In this document: positions 44,552 to 54,500 of the stretch, one piece after another
Position numbering within the stretch: the stretch's first letter is position 1
Layout of the letters: every line of letters starts with the position of its first letter
Origin: Exiguobacterium sp. Helios
GTDB lineage: Bacteria > Bacillota > Bacilli > Exiguobacteriales > Exiguobacteriaceae
Reading direction: 5' to 3'
Length of the DNA: 64,000 nucleotides
Assembly: GCF_014524545.1 (NCBI RefSeq)
Contig: NZ_CP053558.1
Span: 1 to 64,000 of the forward strand
Translations under genes and position numbers: made by a program
Notes under the pieces: generated by a model
Seen by the model: the letters and a program-made list of their open reading frames with translations, nothing else
What the model was told of the DNA's origin: nothing
Databases searched by the model: none

Positions 44552-45331
44552 ATGAACATTCTGACGTTCTACATATCAAAAGGAGGTTCGGGGAAGACCA
44601 CCTGCTCATTGAACATGGGGCACGCACTCGGTGAAATCGGCCTTCGTACGTTACTCGTCGATCTTGATCCGCAAGGATCCCTTAGCAAGCTGATGCTCAA
44701 GGAGTCGGATACCATCCAATATATGACGCTCTACGACGTCCATGCGAGAGGACTCGCCATCGAGGAAATATTGTTCGACGACGAGAAGCATAACGTCAGT
44801 CTCCTCCCCTCCAACGAACGGAACGCCCGACTCATCAATCTGATATCGGAGCAGGACAAGCTCTTCCTATTGAAGGACATGTTGGCACCATTAGCCGAGG
44901 AGTTCGATTGGATCATACTCGACTCCGTGCCCTCGATCAACGAGCTTTCGAAGGTCGTGCTGTCATGTGCGGACCATGTCGTAGTACCCTTCATGCCGAA
45001 GAAGTTGGTCTATGACCAGCTCAGCAGTACCGTCCGGACGATCCGACAGGTGAAGAAGTTCTATAACTCCTCGCTCGAACTGACCGGAATCATGCCGGTC
45101 GCGATCGATACCGGCCTCCGCGGGGACCGGGAATATGCCGAGGCGATGCGCACGCTCGCTGAGTCAGAGGGACTTGACATACTACCTTCCGTTCGTCGCG
45201 CAGCGTTCATCGAGAAGGCGGCAGACAACGGAAAGAGCGTCCTCCAATATAAGTCAAAGGAAGGTATCGAGCTCGCACTCCCGTTCAGGGAACTCGCGAG
45301 ACGCATGACAGAGGGAGGGAACCCAGGATGA
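44552..45331 (+). CDS. parA: ParA-family partition ATPase 1
   Basis: A 259-residue protein with the deviant Walker A motif SKGGSGKTTCSLNMG near residue 10, the VDLDPQGSLS motif near 40 and a Walker B variant WIILDSVPS near 120. It has no N-terminal HTH, so its operon is likely regulated by the partner protein. A GGGGAGAGAAG site precedes the ATG. It is the first of four genes that overlap by a few bases each. The ATPase should move plasmid copies apart with the DNA-binding protein encoded next. Confidence 0.9.
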   Translation: MNILTFYISKGGSGKTTCSLNMGHALGEIGLRTLLVDLDPQGSLSKLMLKESDTIQYMTLYDVHARGLAIEEILFDDEKHNVSLLPSNERNARLINLISEQDKLFLLKDMLAPLAEEFDWIILDSVPSINELSKVVLSCADHVVVPFMPKKLVYDQLSSTVRTIRQVKKFYNSSLELTGIMPVAIDTGLRGDREYAEAMRTLAESEGLDILPSVRRAAFIEKAADNGKSVLQYKSKEGIELALPFRELARRMTEGGNPG

Positions 45332-46017
45332 AGGCACGTAACAGACAAATCCATAAGGTCAAGCCGCAGGAACAGCATCCTTACCGGAGTGGATTGACGG
45401 ACATCGGGTCTGTAGTCCAGAAGCTCCCGGTCTCGCGTGACCTCGAGAACCTGGCCCTCGAGATTCAGGAGCTCGCGAAGGTGCAGACCATCTCGGTCTT
45501 CGAGATTGGTAAACGTCTTTCGATTGCGAAGTCGGAGATGCATGACAACCAAGAATGGCGGAGCTTCCTCGAGGTCGTCAGCATGTCGAACTCTCTCGCT
45601 TCCCGCTACGTCAAGGCCTACGATACCTTACAGCCGCTCGAGGAATCGCTCGGTAGCCTACCGGCCTCTAAGATATTCGAGCTGATGTACGTCGAGGACC
45701 CGGAGGACGTCGTACTGAACGGACTTCCCGTGACGGATGGTAGGAAGCCAATCGAACAGGCGACCGTCCGTGAAATCCGGGCGAACCGATCCACCACGTC
45801 AGGCGTGAAGGTCAGTGCCTTCCGAAAGATGGATGCGACGTCGACCGTCGTATCGGCACGCGTCCCATCCGAAACATCAGAAAAGATACAAAGAATTGCG
45901 AACGCACGCGGGCTCAGCATCAGTGAGCTGCTCTCACAGATGATCGAGGAGACACTCGTACGTGAAATCATAGAAGACAGGTCGGAAGCAGATACCATGG
46001 AAGGGGACAAAGACTGA
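45328..46017 (+). CDS. Partition partner 1: DUF3102-like domain plus RHH end
   Basis: A 229-residue protein overlapping the ParA stop by four bases (ATGA). The middle (SVFEIGKRLSIAKSEMHDNQ, EWRSFLEVVSMSNSLASRYV) follows the DUF3102 pattern found in plasmid proteins. The last ~50 residues (STVVSARVPSETSEKIQRIA, GLSISELLSQMIEE) form a ribbon-helix-helix DNA-binding unit. This replaces a classic ParB; it should bind the plasmid centromere and probably the operator. Confidence 0.75.
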   Translation: MKARNRQIHKVKPQEQHPYRSGLTDIGSVVQKLPVSRDLENLALEIQELAKVQTISVFEIGKRLSIAKSEMHDNQEWRSFLEVVSMSNSLASRYVKAYDTLQPLEESLGSLPASKIFELMYVEDPEDVVLNGLPVTDGRKPIEQATVREIRANRSTTSGVKVSAFRKMDATSTVVSARVPSETSEKIQRIANARGLSISELLSQMIEETLVREIIEDRSEADTMEGDKD

Positions 46018-46793
46018 TGAAGAAAATCGCATTGTACAACCGGAAGGGCGGGGTAGGGAAGTCGACGACGACGATCAACCTCGCGCATGCCTATGCGAGG
46101 GACGGCCTACGGGTTCTCGTCATCGATGCGGATGACCAGGCCTCGACGTCAAACGGACTCGGCCTGACGGAAGACTACCCAGGGAAGGTATTGCTCGACT
46201 GCCTACTCGAGGAGAACGATCCGTTCTATTCACCAATCGAGCAAGTCATTGTCAACTGTGAGTACGAGACCGGGACCATCCACCTCATACCGACACGCCG
46301 ATCGGCTTCTCCGACAGGGTTGACGAGCCAGATGGGCTACGAATACCGACTAAGTGAGGAGTTGGCACGCGTCGAGGAACTGTTCGACGTCTGCCTCATC
46401 GATTGCCCGGGTTCGACGTCCGCCCTGAACCCATACGCCCGGTGTGCATTGGTCGCCCAGGACCTCATCGTCATGCCGGTACAGATGCAGAAGTTCTCGA
46501 TGGATGCCGTCTACACGGCACCGGAGGAACTAGAGGAGATGAAACGCTATAAGGAGGACATCCACATCGCGGCATTCGTCCCGACGATGGTCGGATCGCG
46601 CTCGAAAGGTGATCTCACTACAGTCGAGGAGCTTGTCGACCTCGGACGTGAGGTCGGCATCCCTGTGCTGACGACGATCCCTTACATGGTCAAGGTCCAG
46701 TCCCTTCAGCGTGAGTCACGTCCGGTCATCGATCACAAGGGACCCGCGACGGATGCCTACCTCAAGCTCGCAAAGGAGGTGCTCGCTTTATGA
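46017..46793 (+). CDS. parA: ParA-family partition ATPase 2
   Basis: A 258-residue Soj-like protein: KGGVGKSTTTINLAHAYA near residue 8, VIDADDQASTSNGLGL near 40, LIDCPGSTSALN near 120. It shares its first base with the stop of the gene before (TGATG). It is clearly different in sequence from ParA 1, closer to the general Soj/ParA type, so the operon carries two distinct motors, not a recent duplication. Confidence 0.9.
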   Translation: MKKIALYNRKGGVGKSTTTINLAHAYARDGLRVLVIDADDQASTSNGLGLTEDYPGKVLLDCLLEENDPFYSPIEQVIVNCEYETGTIHLIPTRRSASPTGLTSQMGYEYRLSEELARVEELFDVCLIDCPGSTSALNPYARCALVAQDLIVMPVQMQKFSMDAVYTAPEELEEMKRYKEDIHIAAFVPTMVGSRSKGDLTTVEELVDLGREVGIPVLTTIPYMVKVQSLQRESRPVIDHKGPATDAYLKLAKEVLAL

Positions 46794-47578
46794 GTCGCAA
46801 AAAGAAGACACCGACGTTTTCGAGCTTCCAGGCGAACGGGACACTTCCTGCAACGGGGCCGAAACCTGACGCAAGGGAAGAGAAGGTCGATGCCGTGAAG
46901 AAGTTTTCGGCTTCGACGACGGTCACGAACCCTTATCAGTCCTTGTCAGCGACCGCTCTCTCGCGCGTCGTCTCGAAGAACCTTCCGGAGAACATGGACG
47001 GATTGGTGCAATACTATAACCATATCGATGCCATCCATGCGACGAGCTTCGTCGAGAAGTGCCGTGTCCTTGCCCATGCCCATGATTTGTTCCGCAACGA
47101 GGACACGCGCGCAGAATTCCGGGAGGAAAAGGGCGGATGGCTCGAGTTCCTTGGGAAAATCGGAATGTCACAATCGCAGGTCAGCCGGTTCGTCTCATTC
47201 TGGAACGTCTTCGGCGAGGAACTGCTCACGCAGGCGATTGCGGAGGACCTCACGTCCTCGAAACTCGCGGAATTGTTATCCTGGCCGGAAGACCCACGGG
47301 CGGCAATGCTCGATGGACGTACATATCCTATCGGAGATGGTGAGAAGACCGTCTATGAGATGACACGGGAAGAACTACGCGAGGTCAAACGGATGCTCAA
47401 CGAGCGCAAGGATGAGCGCGTCATCGACCAGCTGCCCTCACGCCGTACCGTTAAGATACAGATTGACTTCGGGGACGCGGATGATCAGTTGTTGAAGAAT
47501 CTAAGGAATCGGGCGCAAGAGGAAGGGACGAGACCAGAGGACATCATCCGTCTCGCATTGGAAAAATATCTGCGTTGA
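46790..47578 (+). CDS. Partition partner 2: DUF3102-like domain plus RHH-like end
   Basis: A 262-residue protein overlapping ParA 2 by four bases. The layout repeats that of partner 1: a low-complexity start, a helical DUF3102-like middle (GGWLEFLGKIGMSQSQVSRF) and a C-terminal DNA-binding unit (KIQIDFGDADDQLLKNLRNR, EEGTRPEDIIRLALEKYL). The two partners share plan more than sequence. A hairpin ends the operon. Confidence 0.7.
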   Translation: MSRKKKTPTFSSFQANGTLPATGPKPDAREEKVDAVKKFSASTTVTNPYQSLSATALSRVVSKNLPENMDGLVQYYNHIDAIHATSFVEKCRVLAHAHDLFRNEDTRAEFREEKGGWLEFLGKIGMSQSQVSRFVSFWNVFGEELLTQAIAEDLTSSKLAELLSWPEDPRAAMLDGRTYPIGDGEKTVYEMTREELREVKRMLNERKDERVIDQLPSRRTVKIQIDFGDADDQLLKNLRNRAQEEGTRPEDIIRLALEKYLR

Positions 47579-47593
47579 GATTAGTATTTGGAG

Positions 47594-47618
47594 CAGGCAC
47601 CCGGTTACCGGGTGCCTG
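47594..47618. terminator. Hairpin ending the partition operon
   Basis: A perfect 11-bp stem, CAGGCACCCGG with CCGGGTGCCTG and loop TTA, 15 bases after the last partition gene. No T run, so it may be a weak terminator or a protein site. Confidence 0.6.
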
Positions 47619-47776
47619 TGTCCATCTGAAAATACGAAACAACTAAGGGTGTTCTAATTTCCCTTACTTATTTTCTGAAACAGATTGTCTTTATTTTCTA
47701 TATATGTGTAAAATTTAGATATGAGAACGAATCCTCATACGAGGATGCACATGACATTTGGGAGGAATCACACGAC

Positions 47777-48991
47777 ATGAACTTCAATAACACGATTGAC
47801 CTACAGAAAGAAATTGGAAAAAGCATCTCTTTAGCAGACGGCACTCGAAAACTGACGATTAAGGGAAAGACACGCAGCTATCCAGTACATCAGATTCCGC
47901 TTGAACACTTACTCTATAACCGTCAGAATGGTCGGATTATCAGCTCGATGAACCGTTATGAGTCGGAAGGGAAGGACATCCAGGCCCTTTCGAAGGAAGA
48001 TTACAATGATCTCGTCGAACAATTCATCGTCGAGTCCAATAAATCGGCACTCGACGACACGAGGAAAGATATCAATCGCAGCGGACAACGTCTACCCGGC
48101 GTCGTCTTGAATGATGGGACGGTTGTCGACGGGAACCGTCGTTACACGTGTCTTCGTCAATTAAAACGTGAAGGGAAGACGTCATTCTTCGAGGCGGTCA
48201 TCCTTGATCCGTCGGAAGGCCTCTCCGCCATCGACATAAAGCGACTCGAGCTTAACCTCCAACATGGTGAAGAGCGCCCGGTCGAGTACAACGCCATTGA
48301 CAACCTAGTCGAGGTCTACAACGATATTGAGAAGAACAAATATTTCACGGTGAAGGAATATGCCTTGAACACGAACAAGACTGAAGGGGACGTTAAGAAG
48401 ATGCTCAAGAAGGCGATCCTCATGGTCGAATTCCTTGAGTTCATCAATGCAGAGGGAAAATACTATGTAGCACGCGACATGGGCCTCGATGGTCCGCTCC
48501 AAGAAATCATGCTCATCATGAATAAGGAAAAGGACGAAGAGGAACATGAAAGAGTCAAGATTGCGCTGTTTACGGCAATGACGCTTTCGAAAGTCGGTGA
48601 CTTGACAAGACATATACGACGCATCGGTAAGGAAATCATCCAAGCAGGCAACCGAGAACAATTTTTGGAGGAATATGATGAAATTGTTGAAAAGGTCCAT
48701 GAGAAATATCAAGAGGAAGCCAGTGTTACATTGAACACGGTAAAAAAAGTGAATGAGGACCTCAAGGACATGCGAGACGAGGCGAGCTCTATCGTCAGTA
48801 AACGAATAGATGAGACCGTTCTGTCGAACATCAAAATGAAGCCGATTGATTTGTTGAACACCGTCATCCAGACACTTAAAAAAATCGATGCGGATCAAAT
48901 TGCTAGAATGGATGTAGAGTCGAAAAAAGAGTTCGTTCGTCTTGTTAATCAAATTCGGGAGGACTTAGAAACTCATGAGTCACGAATCTGA
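47777..48991 (+). CDS. ParB-like N-domain protein, partner of the PLD-SNF2 helicase
   Basis: A 404-residue protein with a GGAGG site. Residues ~30-150 follow the ParB/sulfiredoxin-like fold: a start VHQIPLEHLLYNRQNGRI, then VVLNDGTVVDGNRRYTCLRQ with the GNRR motif (119-122) in the place of GERR, which binds CTP/ATP in ParB and forms part of the site in ParB-like nucleases. The rest is helical, with an acidic coiled-coil tail. It overlaps the helicase gene by 17 bases, so the two act together. It is separate from the partition operon and unlike it in order; I read it as a defence component. Confidence 0.75.
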   Translation: MNFNNTIDLQKEIGKSISLADGTRKLTIKGKTRSYPVHQIPLEHLLYNRQNGRIISSMNRYESEGKDIQALSKEDYNDLVEQFIVESNKSALDDTRKDINRSGQRLPGVVLNDGTVVDGNRRYTCLRQLKREGKTSFFEAVILDPSEGLSAIDIKRLELNLQHGEERPVEYNAIDNLVEVYNDIEKNKYFTVKEYALNTNKTEGDVKKMLKKAILMVEFLEFINAEGKYYVARDMGLDGPLQEIMLIMNKEKDEEEHERVKIALFTAMTLSKVGDLTRHIRRIGKEIIQAGNREQFLEEYDEIVEKVHEKYQEEASVTLNTVKKVNEDLKDMRDEASSIVSKRIDETVLSNIKMKPIDLLNTVIQTLKKIDADQIARMDVESKKEFVRLVNQIREDLETHESRI

Positions 48992-51548
48992 TTTCTGTGA
49001 CCTTGTGCTCTCTCCTTCTTACTACACGACGGAGCATCAGATTGGCAAGGACTTCTATACACCCGTCCTGGGAAGGGCGGTCTCCTATGACCGGGTCAGC
49101 GGGTACTTCAGCTCGAAGGCGCTGGCTTCCTATGGTCAGGGCGTCAAGGGACTCGTCCAGAACGGTGGACGGATGCGTCTCATCGTCTCAGAGGATTTGA
49201 GCGAGGAGGACGTAGTATTGATAAGACAGGGCTATGCCCTGCGGGAACAGACCGTTGAAAGCCTGCTCGAACGACTCGACGAACGACTCGATGGACAGGA
49301 GATGATGGATTACTGCAATCTCGCTCATCTGATCGCGAATGGTGTCGTCGACATCCGTATCGGCTTCAAGTCATCCGGTCTATTCCATTCGAAGTTCGGC
49401 CTCATCGAGGATGGTGAGGGTAACATCATCTACTTCACAGGCTCGAACAATGAAACTAGCGCTGCCATAAGTAACAACTTCGAGTCCTTCGACATTACGA
49501 CGACATGGCTTTCCTCGCCCTTCGACGTCGAGAAAATTCCTCGAGCGCGTCGCGAGTTCGACTTGCTCTGGGCAGATAGGATGCGCGAAGAGAACATCTA
49601 CGTCAAACATATTGAAGAACTCATCATCAAGAAGATACTGACTTACGACAAGGGGACGATCATATTGGACAAGGAGATGCTGCAGGAGGACGCGATGATT
49701 CTGACTGTGGACGATGGTCGGTTCGTGATACACGACAACGTAGCGCCGGGAAAAATAAAAGCGAACGAGCTCACTATCAAAACGAGGCTGAAGCCTTACT
49801 ATCACGTGGAGAAGGGATATCCTCATTTCCGTGATGACCTGACGTACGTGGAGATGAGGAAGATTATCGAGCTCTTCGAGAAGCTTGGTCAACGACGAGA
49901 CTTCGATGTCGTAGTGACACGCGCGCTGGCTGAATATCTTGACCGACAGACCTATCTCATCGAGGAACGCTCGAACTATGCGATGTTGCTGAAGACGCAA
50001 GACGATCGTATCGAGGACAAGTACGGCCGCTTTGCATCGATTGTCGACCGTGAACTCCATCGTGAGCTCCGTGATAAACAGATGCAATCTGCCTTCTATA
50101 TGGCAGAGATGCATCGTGCAGCTAACTTCTCCGTACCAGGTGCGGGAAAGACTTCGATGGTATACGGGGCATTCGCCTATCTCTCCTCACGGGAGATTAA
50201 TCGAGTGAACAAAATCATCATGATTGGCCCGAAGAACACCTTCCTCGCCTGGAAGGATGAATACGTCGAAAACTTCGGGACGAAGCGAGAACTTCGGCTA
50301 CTTAACATCCACGATACGGACGAACCCATCCGACAACTGCGTCTCGGCGGAGATTCATTCGACCTCGTCCTCGTCAACTATGAGTCTCTCGGACGATTCG
50401 AGGGAGTGCTGAGTGACGTCATCGATGGTCGTACGATGCTCGTCTTTGACGAAGTTCATAAAATCAAGGGCATGACGAGCAAGCGCGCTCAAATCGCGAA
50501 GCGTCTTTCGACGCTGACGTCCTACAAGTACGTCTTGACTGGTACACCGATACCGAACACCTATGAGGACATCTATAACTTCCTCAACATTCTATACGCC
50601 GAGGACTATAAGAGTTTCTTCAACTTCAAGCCGAGTGAATTGAAGAACCCCACCTCGACAAGAATTGAGGAAATCAATGCGAAGCTGTTGCCGTTCTTCT
50701 GGCGGACGACGAAGCATGAATTACAAGTTCCACAGGCAGAACCCGACATCCAATACCATGTGGAGGCGAACGATACCGAACAGGCCATCATCGACCTGAT
50801 TCATCGTAAGTACACGGGTAATCCATTCAGCATGTACATCCGACTTCTTCAGGCGTCCACCTGCCCCGAACTCCTGTTACGGGCGCTCGACTTCCAGGAG
50901 ATGTATGGGGAAGAAGAGGCCTCAGGCTTATCCTTCACGAAACAATCGGACACTCCTCCGGTCGTACTCGATCGGTCGGAGGTCGATCTTCTACGTCGCG
51001 TGCCGAAGACACGGAAGTTCCGTGCAGCGGTGGAGCTCGTCTCTGATCTATACGATGAAGGAAAAACGTCCGTCGTCTGGTGTATATTCATCCATACGAT
51101 TGATCAGTTCCATACAGAGCTTCTTGCACGTGGCATCAAGGCCGAGGCCATCTATGGAAGCACACCACTCGAGGAACGCGAGCGTATCATCAAGTCGTTC
51201 CAGGCTGGTGAGCTCGATGTCATCATCACGAATCCACATACCCTCGCCGAATCGGTCTCTCTCCATCATGTCTGTCATGATGCGGTCTATCTGGAGTATT
51301 CCTTCAACCTGACGCACATGCTGCAATCTCGAGATCGTATCCATCGACTCGGTTTGCCGCAAGGACAGTACACGCGTTATCACTATATGATGATGCAGGG
51401 ACAGCCGGAGGCACATGGAATGGTTGACGAGAAAATCTATGACCGTCTCAAGATGAAGGAACAGCGCATGCTTGACGCAATCGAGAATGGCGAGCTCCGC
51501 CCTGATCCGACGGTGGACTACGACGAAATCGTCGCCTTGTTCGAATGA
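48975..51548 (+). CDS. PLD-domain SNF2-family helicase
   Basis: An 857-residue protein. Residues ~10-200 form a phospholipase D-like domain: SGYFSSKALASYGQGVKGLV, then HSKFGLIEDGEGN (HxK at 138-140) and the following YFTGSNNETS, with a single HxK copy, as in DISARM-type and helicase-linked PLDs. From about 370 a superfamily 2 SNF2 motor follows: Walker A VPGAGKTSM (387-395), DEVH (492-495), LTGTP (about 522) and QSRDRIHRLG (about 797). The motor would move along DNA and the PLD part may cut it. Coupled to the ParB-like gene; followed directly by the Ig-repeat gene. A defence role is probable. Confidence 0.88.
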   Translation: MSHESDFCDLVLSPSYYTTEHQIGKDFYTPVLGRAVSYDRVSGYFSSKALASYGQGVKGLVQNGGRMRLIVSEDLSEEDVVLIRQGYALREQTVESLLERLDERLDGQEMMDYCNLAHLIANGVVDIRIGFKSSGLFHSKFGLIEDGEGNIIYFTGSNNETSAAISNNFESFDITTTWLSSPFDVEKIPRARREFDLLWADRMREENIYVKHIEELIIKKILTYDKGTIILDKEMLQEDAMILTVDDGRFVIHDNVAPGKIKANELTIKTRLKPYYHVEKGYPHFRDDLTYVEMRKIIELFEKLGQRRDFDVVVTRALAEYLDRQTYLIEERSNYAMLLKTQDDRIEDKYGRFASIVDRELHRELRDKQMQSAFYMAEMHRAANFSVPGAGKTSMVYGAFAYLSSREINRVNKIIMIGPKNTFLAWKDEYVENFGTKRELRLLNIHDTDEPIRQLRLGGDSFDLVLVNYESLGRFEGVLSDVIDGRTMLVFDEVHKIKGMTSKRAQIAKRLSTLTSYKYVLTGTPIPNTYEDIYNFLNILYAEDYKSFFNFKPSELKNPTSTRIEEINAKLLPFFWRTTKHELQVPQAEPDIQYHVEANDTEQAIIDLIHRKYTGNPFSMYIRLLQASTCPELLLRALDFQEMYGEEEASGLSFTKQSDTPPVVLDRSEVDLLRRVPKTRKFRAAVELVSDLYDEGKTSVVWCIFIHTIDQFHTELLARGIKAEAIYGSTPLEERERIIKSFQAGELDVIITNPHTLAESVSLHHVCHDAVYLEYSFNLTHMLQSRDRIHRLGLPQGQYTRYHYMMMQGQPEAHGMVDEKIYDRLKMKEQRMLDAIENGELRPDPTVDYDEIVALFE

Positions 51549-51574
51549 AACGTCAATTAGAGGAGAAGATGAAA

Positions 51575-54500
51575 ATGCGCGACATGAGTAAGAAGATTCT
51601 CGTGATGACGGCCTTTCTGATGATGATCGTCATCTATACGGCACAACCCTCGAATGCTGAGCTGATTGTAGACGAACCGAGTCCACATGATGTCGAGGTG
51701 ACGGGTAAAGTGGATCCAGAAAAAGACATCTTGATTCATTTTGATTCAAAATGGTATCGTACAAAATCTGATGAGATGGGGATTTTCAAGCAAACATTCC
51801 CTAAAAAAATCGGGTATGACTCGATAGAAGTTCGGGAAATTTCCTCGGATGGATTTAGTTCGCAGAAAATGTATGTCTCGGCCCAGCGTACAGAATTATC
51901 ATCACCGGTATATCTAGGAACGACTGACGGAAAGAGAAGGTTTTATAGTCCGGATGGATACCAGGTAGTGGCACTTTTGAACGGAAAGGTCTATTCAGGG
52001 GAGGAAACGCTTGAAGTCGACGCGACGCTTGCTAATGAGGCCAAGGTCTATGCCTCGAACGGTACTGATAAGAGCGGAACCATCTCCATCGACTTTAATC
52101 ATCCCCCTAAGATACCATTCACGATGAATCAATCGAGAAAAGGAGAGTCGTTTGAGATTTCGGGACACACGCTTCCTAGACTTCCGATGGCTATTCAGGT
52201 GAAGGACGAAACCGGAACGTGGCAGTCCGTAGAGTACTTCTCCAGTGATTTAGACGGGGACTTCGAACATGATCTCAGCCCGGACATCTATCGTAAAGGT
52301 GATGAGGTAGATTTTCGAATCCATGTAAGGAACCTCGGGGCCGACGTCCCGCTCTCTGATGAGTTGACGAAACAATATACGATGGAAGCTTCACAATTGA
52401 CGTCGGAGAATCCTGTGACCTTATTCAATGATGAGAGGATACGAGCAGGAAGAACGGTAGAGGGACGTACGAAGCCGGGAATGAGGGTGCATGCACAATT
52501 CGAAGGCATCACTAGTAAGTCGATTCTGGCTGACCCAGACGGGAAGTTCAGCCTTTCGATTCCATCGAACGTGTCGAGTTATCCGTACATCGTATTAGCG
52601 GTCTTTGATTCTAAAGGAAACAAGTTCGGTGAAGAACGATATGAGATGGCAGAGGCTGATTCATACGGATGGCAAATCCAGGTGAATAAAATCACGTCCG
52701 AATCGAGAGAACTGACGGGTGTGAGCAGACGTTATTCCAAAATCTATGCACATTACTCGGATGAAAATACGAAAGAGTATTACACGGTAAGTACCTCAGC
52801 AGATTCCCGAGGGGAATTTTTGATGCCGATTCCTAGACATATCAAGGGTTCCTTCACGATTGAAGGCGAGGATGGAGTTTATTCAAGCCGAATACAAAAA
52901 ATAGGTGTCGTTGATGTCAGGCCGCTGGCTACTCCGGATTATGTCTTCGAGAACGGAGAGATGATTGTCACTGTCAAGTTCCCGAAAAGCGTAGAACTAT
53001 CAGTCGAAGTCGCCAAAATCAAAGATGATGGAACCTTTGATAGCTCGCATTATGGAATGATACGGAAAAGTAAGAACGACGATATCTATGAAGCTAAGAT
53101 TCCAGGATGGAACGACGGCGATCGGTTCAGCATGAAGCTGACGGATGGAAATGATATCGAGTCGTCTGAGGTATCAGGGGAGTATGAGGATGTCCCCCTA
53201 CCGACAATTGATGAGCTGACGGATGATTCGTTGAAGATTTCAGGTCAGACCGTCCCTGGAATGATGGTATCCGTGTACGGAGGGTCCTCGGATGTTCTGA
53301 AAATGAAAAGTGATTCCTTGGGTCGCTTCGAAATTGACATCTCGGAACGAAATTCCTGGAATCGTCCCACACACCTTAGCGTCGAGAACACGATTCTGAA
53401 AACCAAGAGAATTCTCAGGTTGCAATACCGGGACACGACCCCTCCTACACTGAGCATCAATCCCGTGAAGGATAGCGACTCGACGATACAAGGTACGATG
53501 TACAATGGCGACAGGCTCGAGCTGACCATCTATTATTGGGATGGAAGGAATGTGTCGAAAGAAGTCCCGCGAAATACCAGTACAGGAATCTATTATAGGA
53601 ACGAAACGGATTTCCGCGATGTCGAAAAAATCGAACTTCGGGCAATTGACTCGTTCGGAAATACACGTAAAGAAACCATAATACCGATCGACACACACTA
53701 TCCGAGAATCGAGGCTTTAGACATCCCAGTCCAAGGAGATAATCTGTTTCTTGGTTTGACGGATCGTCGAGCGACTGTGACCATCATGGTCAACTCGAAA
53801 GAATACGTTTCTACGAGTAGCGAAACAGGATTTTTCTCAATAGAGACGGATAGACTGGTCCTGCACGATCGAGTGACCATCAAAGTAGAGGACCGGGGAA
53901 AGAACGTGACCTCACAGATTGTGAGTGAGGACGTAGTCGGTGTCATGGATGCACGATTATCGGTGGACCGGAAGACGTTCACGGTAAAGACGAATCTGAA
54001 ACAACGTTTGCAGGACGTGAGGGTCGTAATAGAGGCGGACGGACGGACGTTCGAAAAAGAAATCAGCAAATCCCTTGATTTTAGCCTTCCATATAAGTTG
54101 AAAAATCATTCAACCGTGAAAATTTTCTTGATACGTCTATCATCGGGCGAAAAGACGCTAGTCGTCTCGAAGAAGTTCTCTGACACAACCCCTCCTGACA
54201 TCAACACGGGACTCATCCTACGCGATGACCTGATGGTAGGCGATCACCTATATGGAAAGGCAGAGATAGGTTCACTAGTAGAACTCTATTATAAAGGGAA
54301 GGTCGTAAACTCTTATGGAGTGACCGGATATGATTCTTTCGATTTTCTCAATAGAAGAACGTTCCATGCAGGAGAGAAATTCGTCCTCAGGATAACCGAC
54401 GCTGCTGGGAATAAATCTGAGAAGACCCTTGTGGTGAAACATGTTCCTAAAAAACCTCAGATTGATGCCATCTATGACGTTTCAAAGGCAATCACCGGAA

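Noticed and set aside
49380..50114. Antisense frame of 244 codons in the helicase gene
   Set aside because: Same reason: the plus-strand frame carries complete PLD and SNF2 motifs and this one has none.
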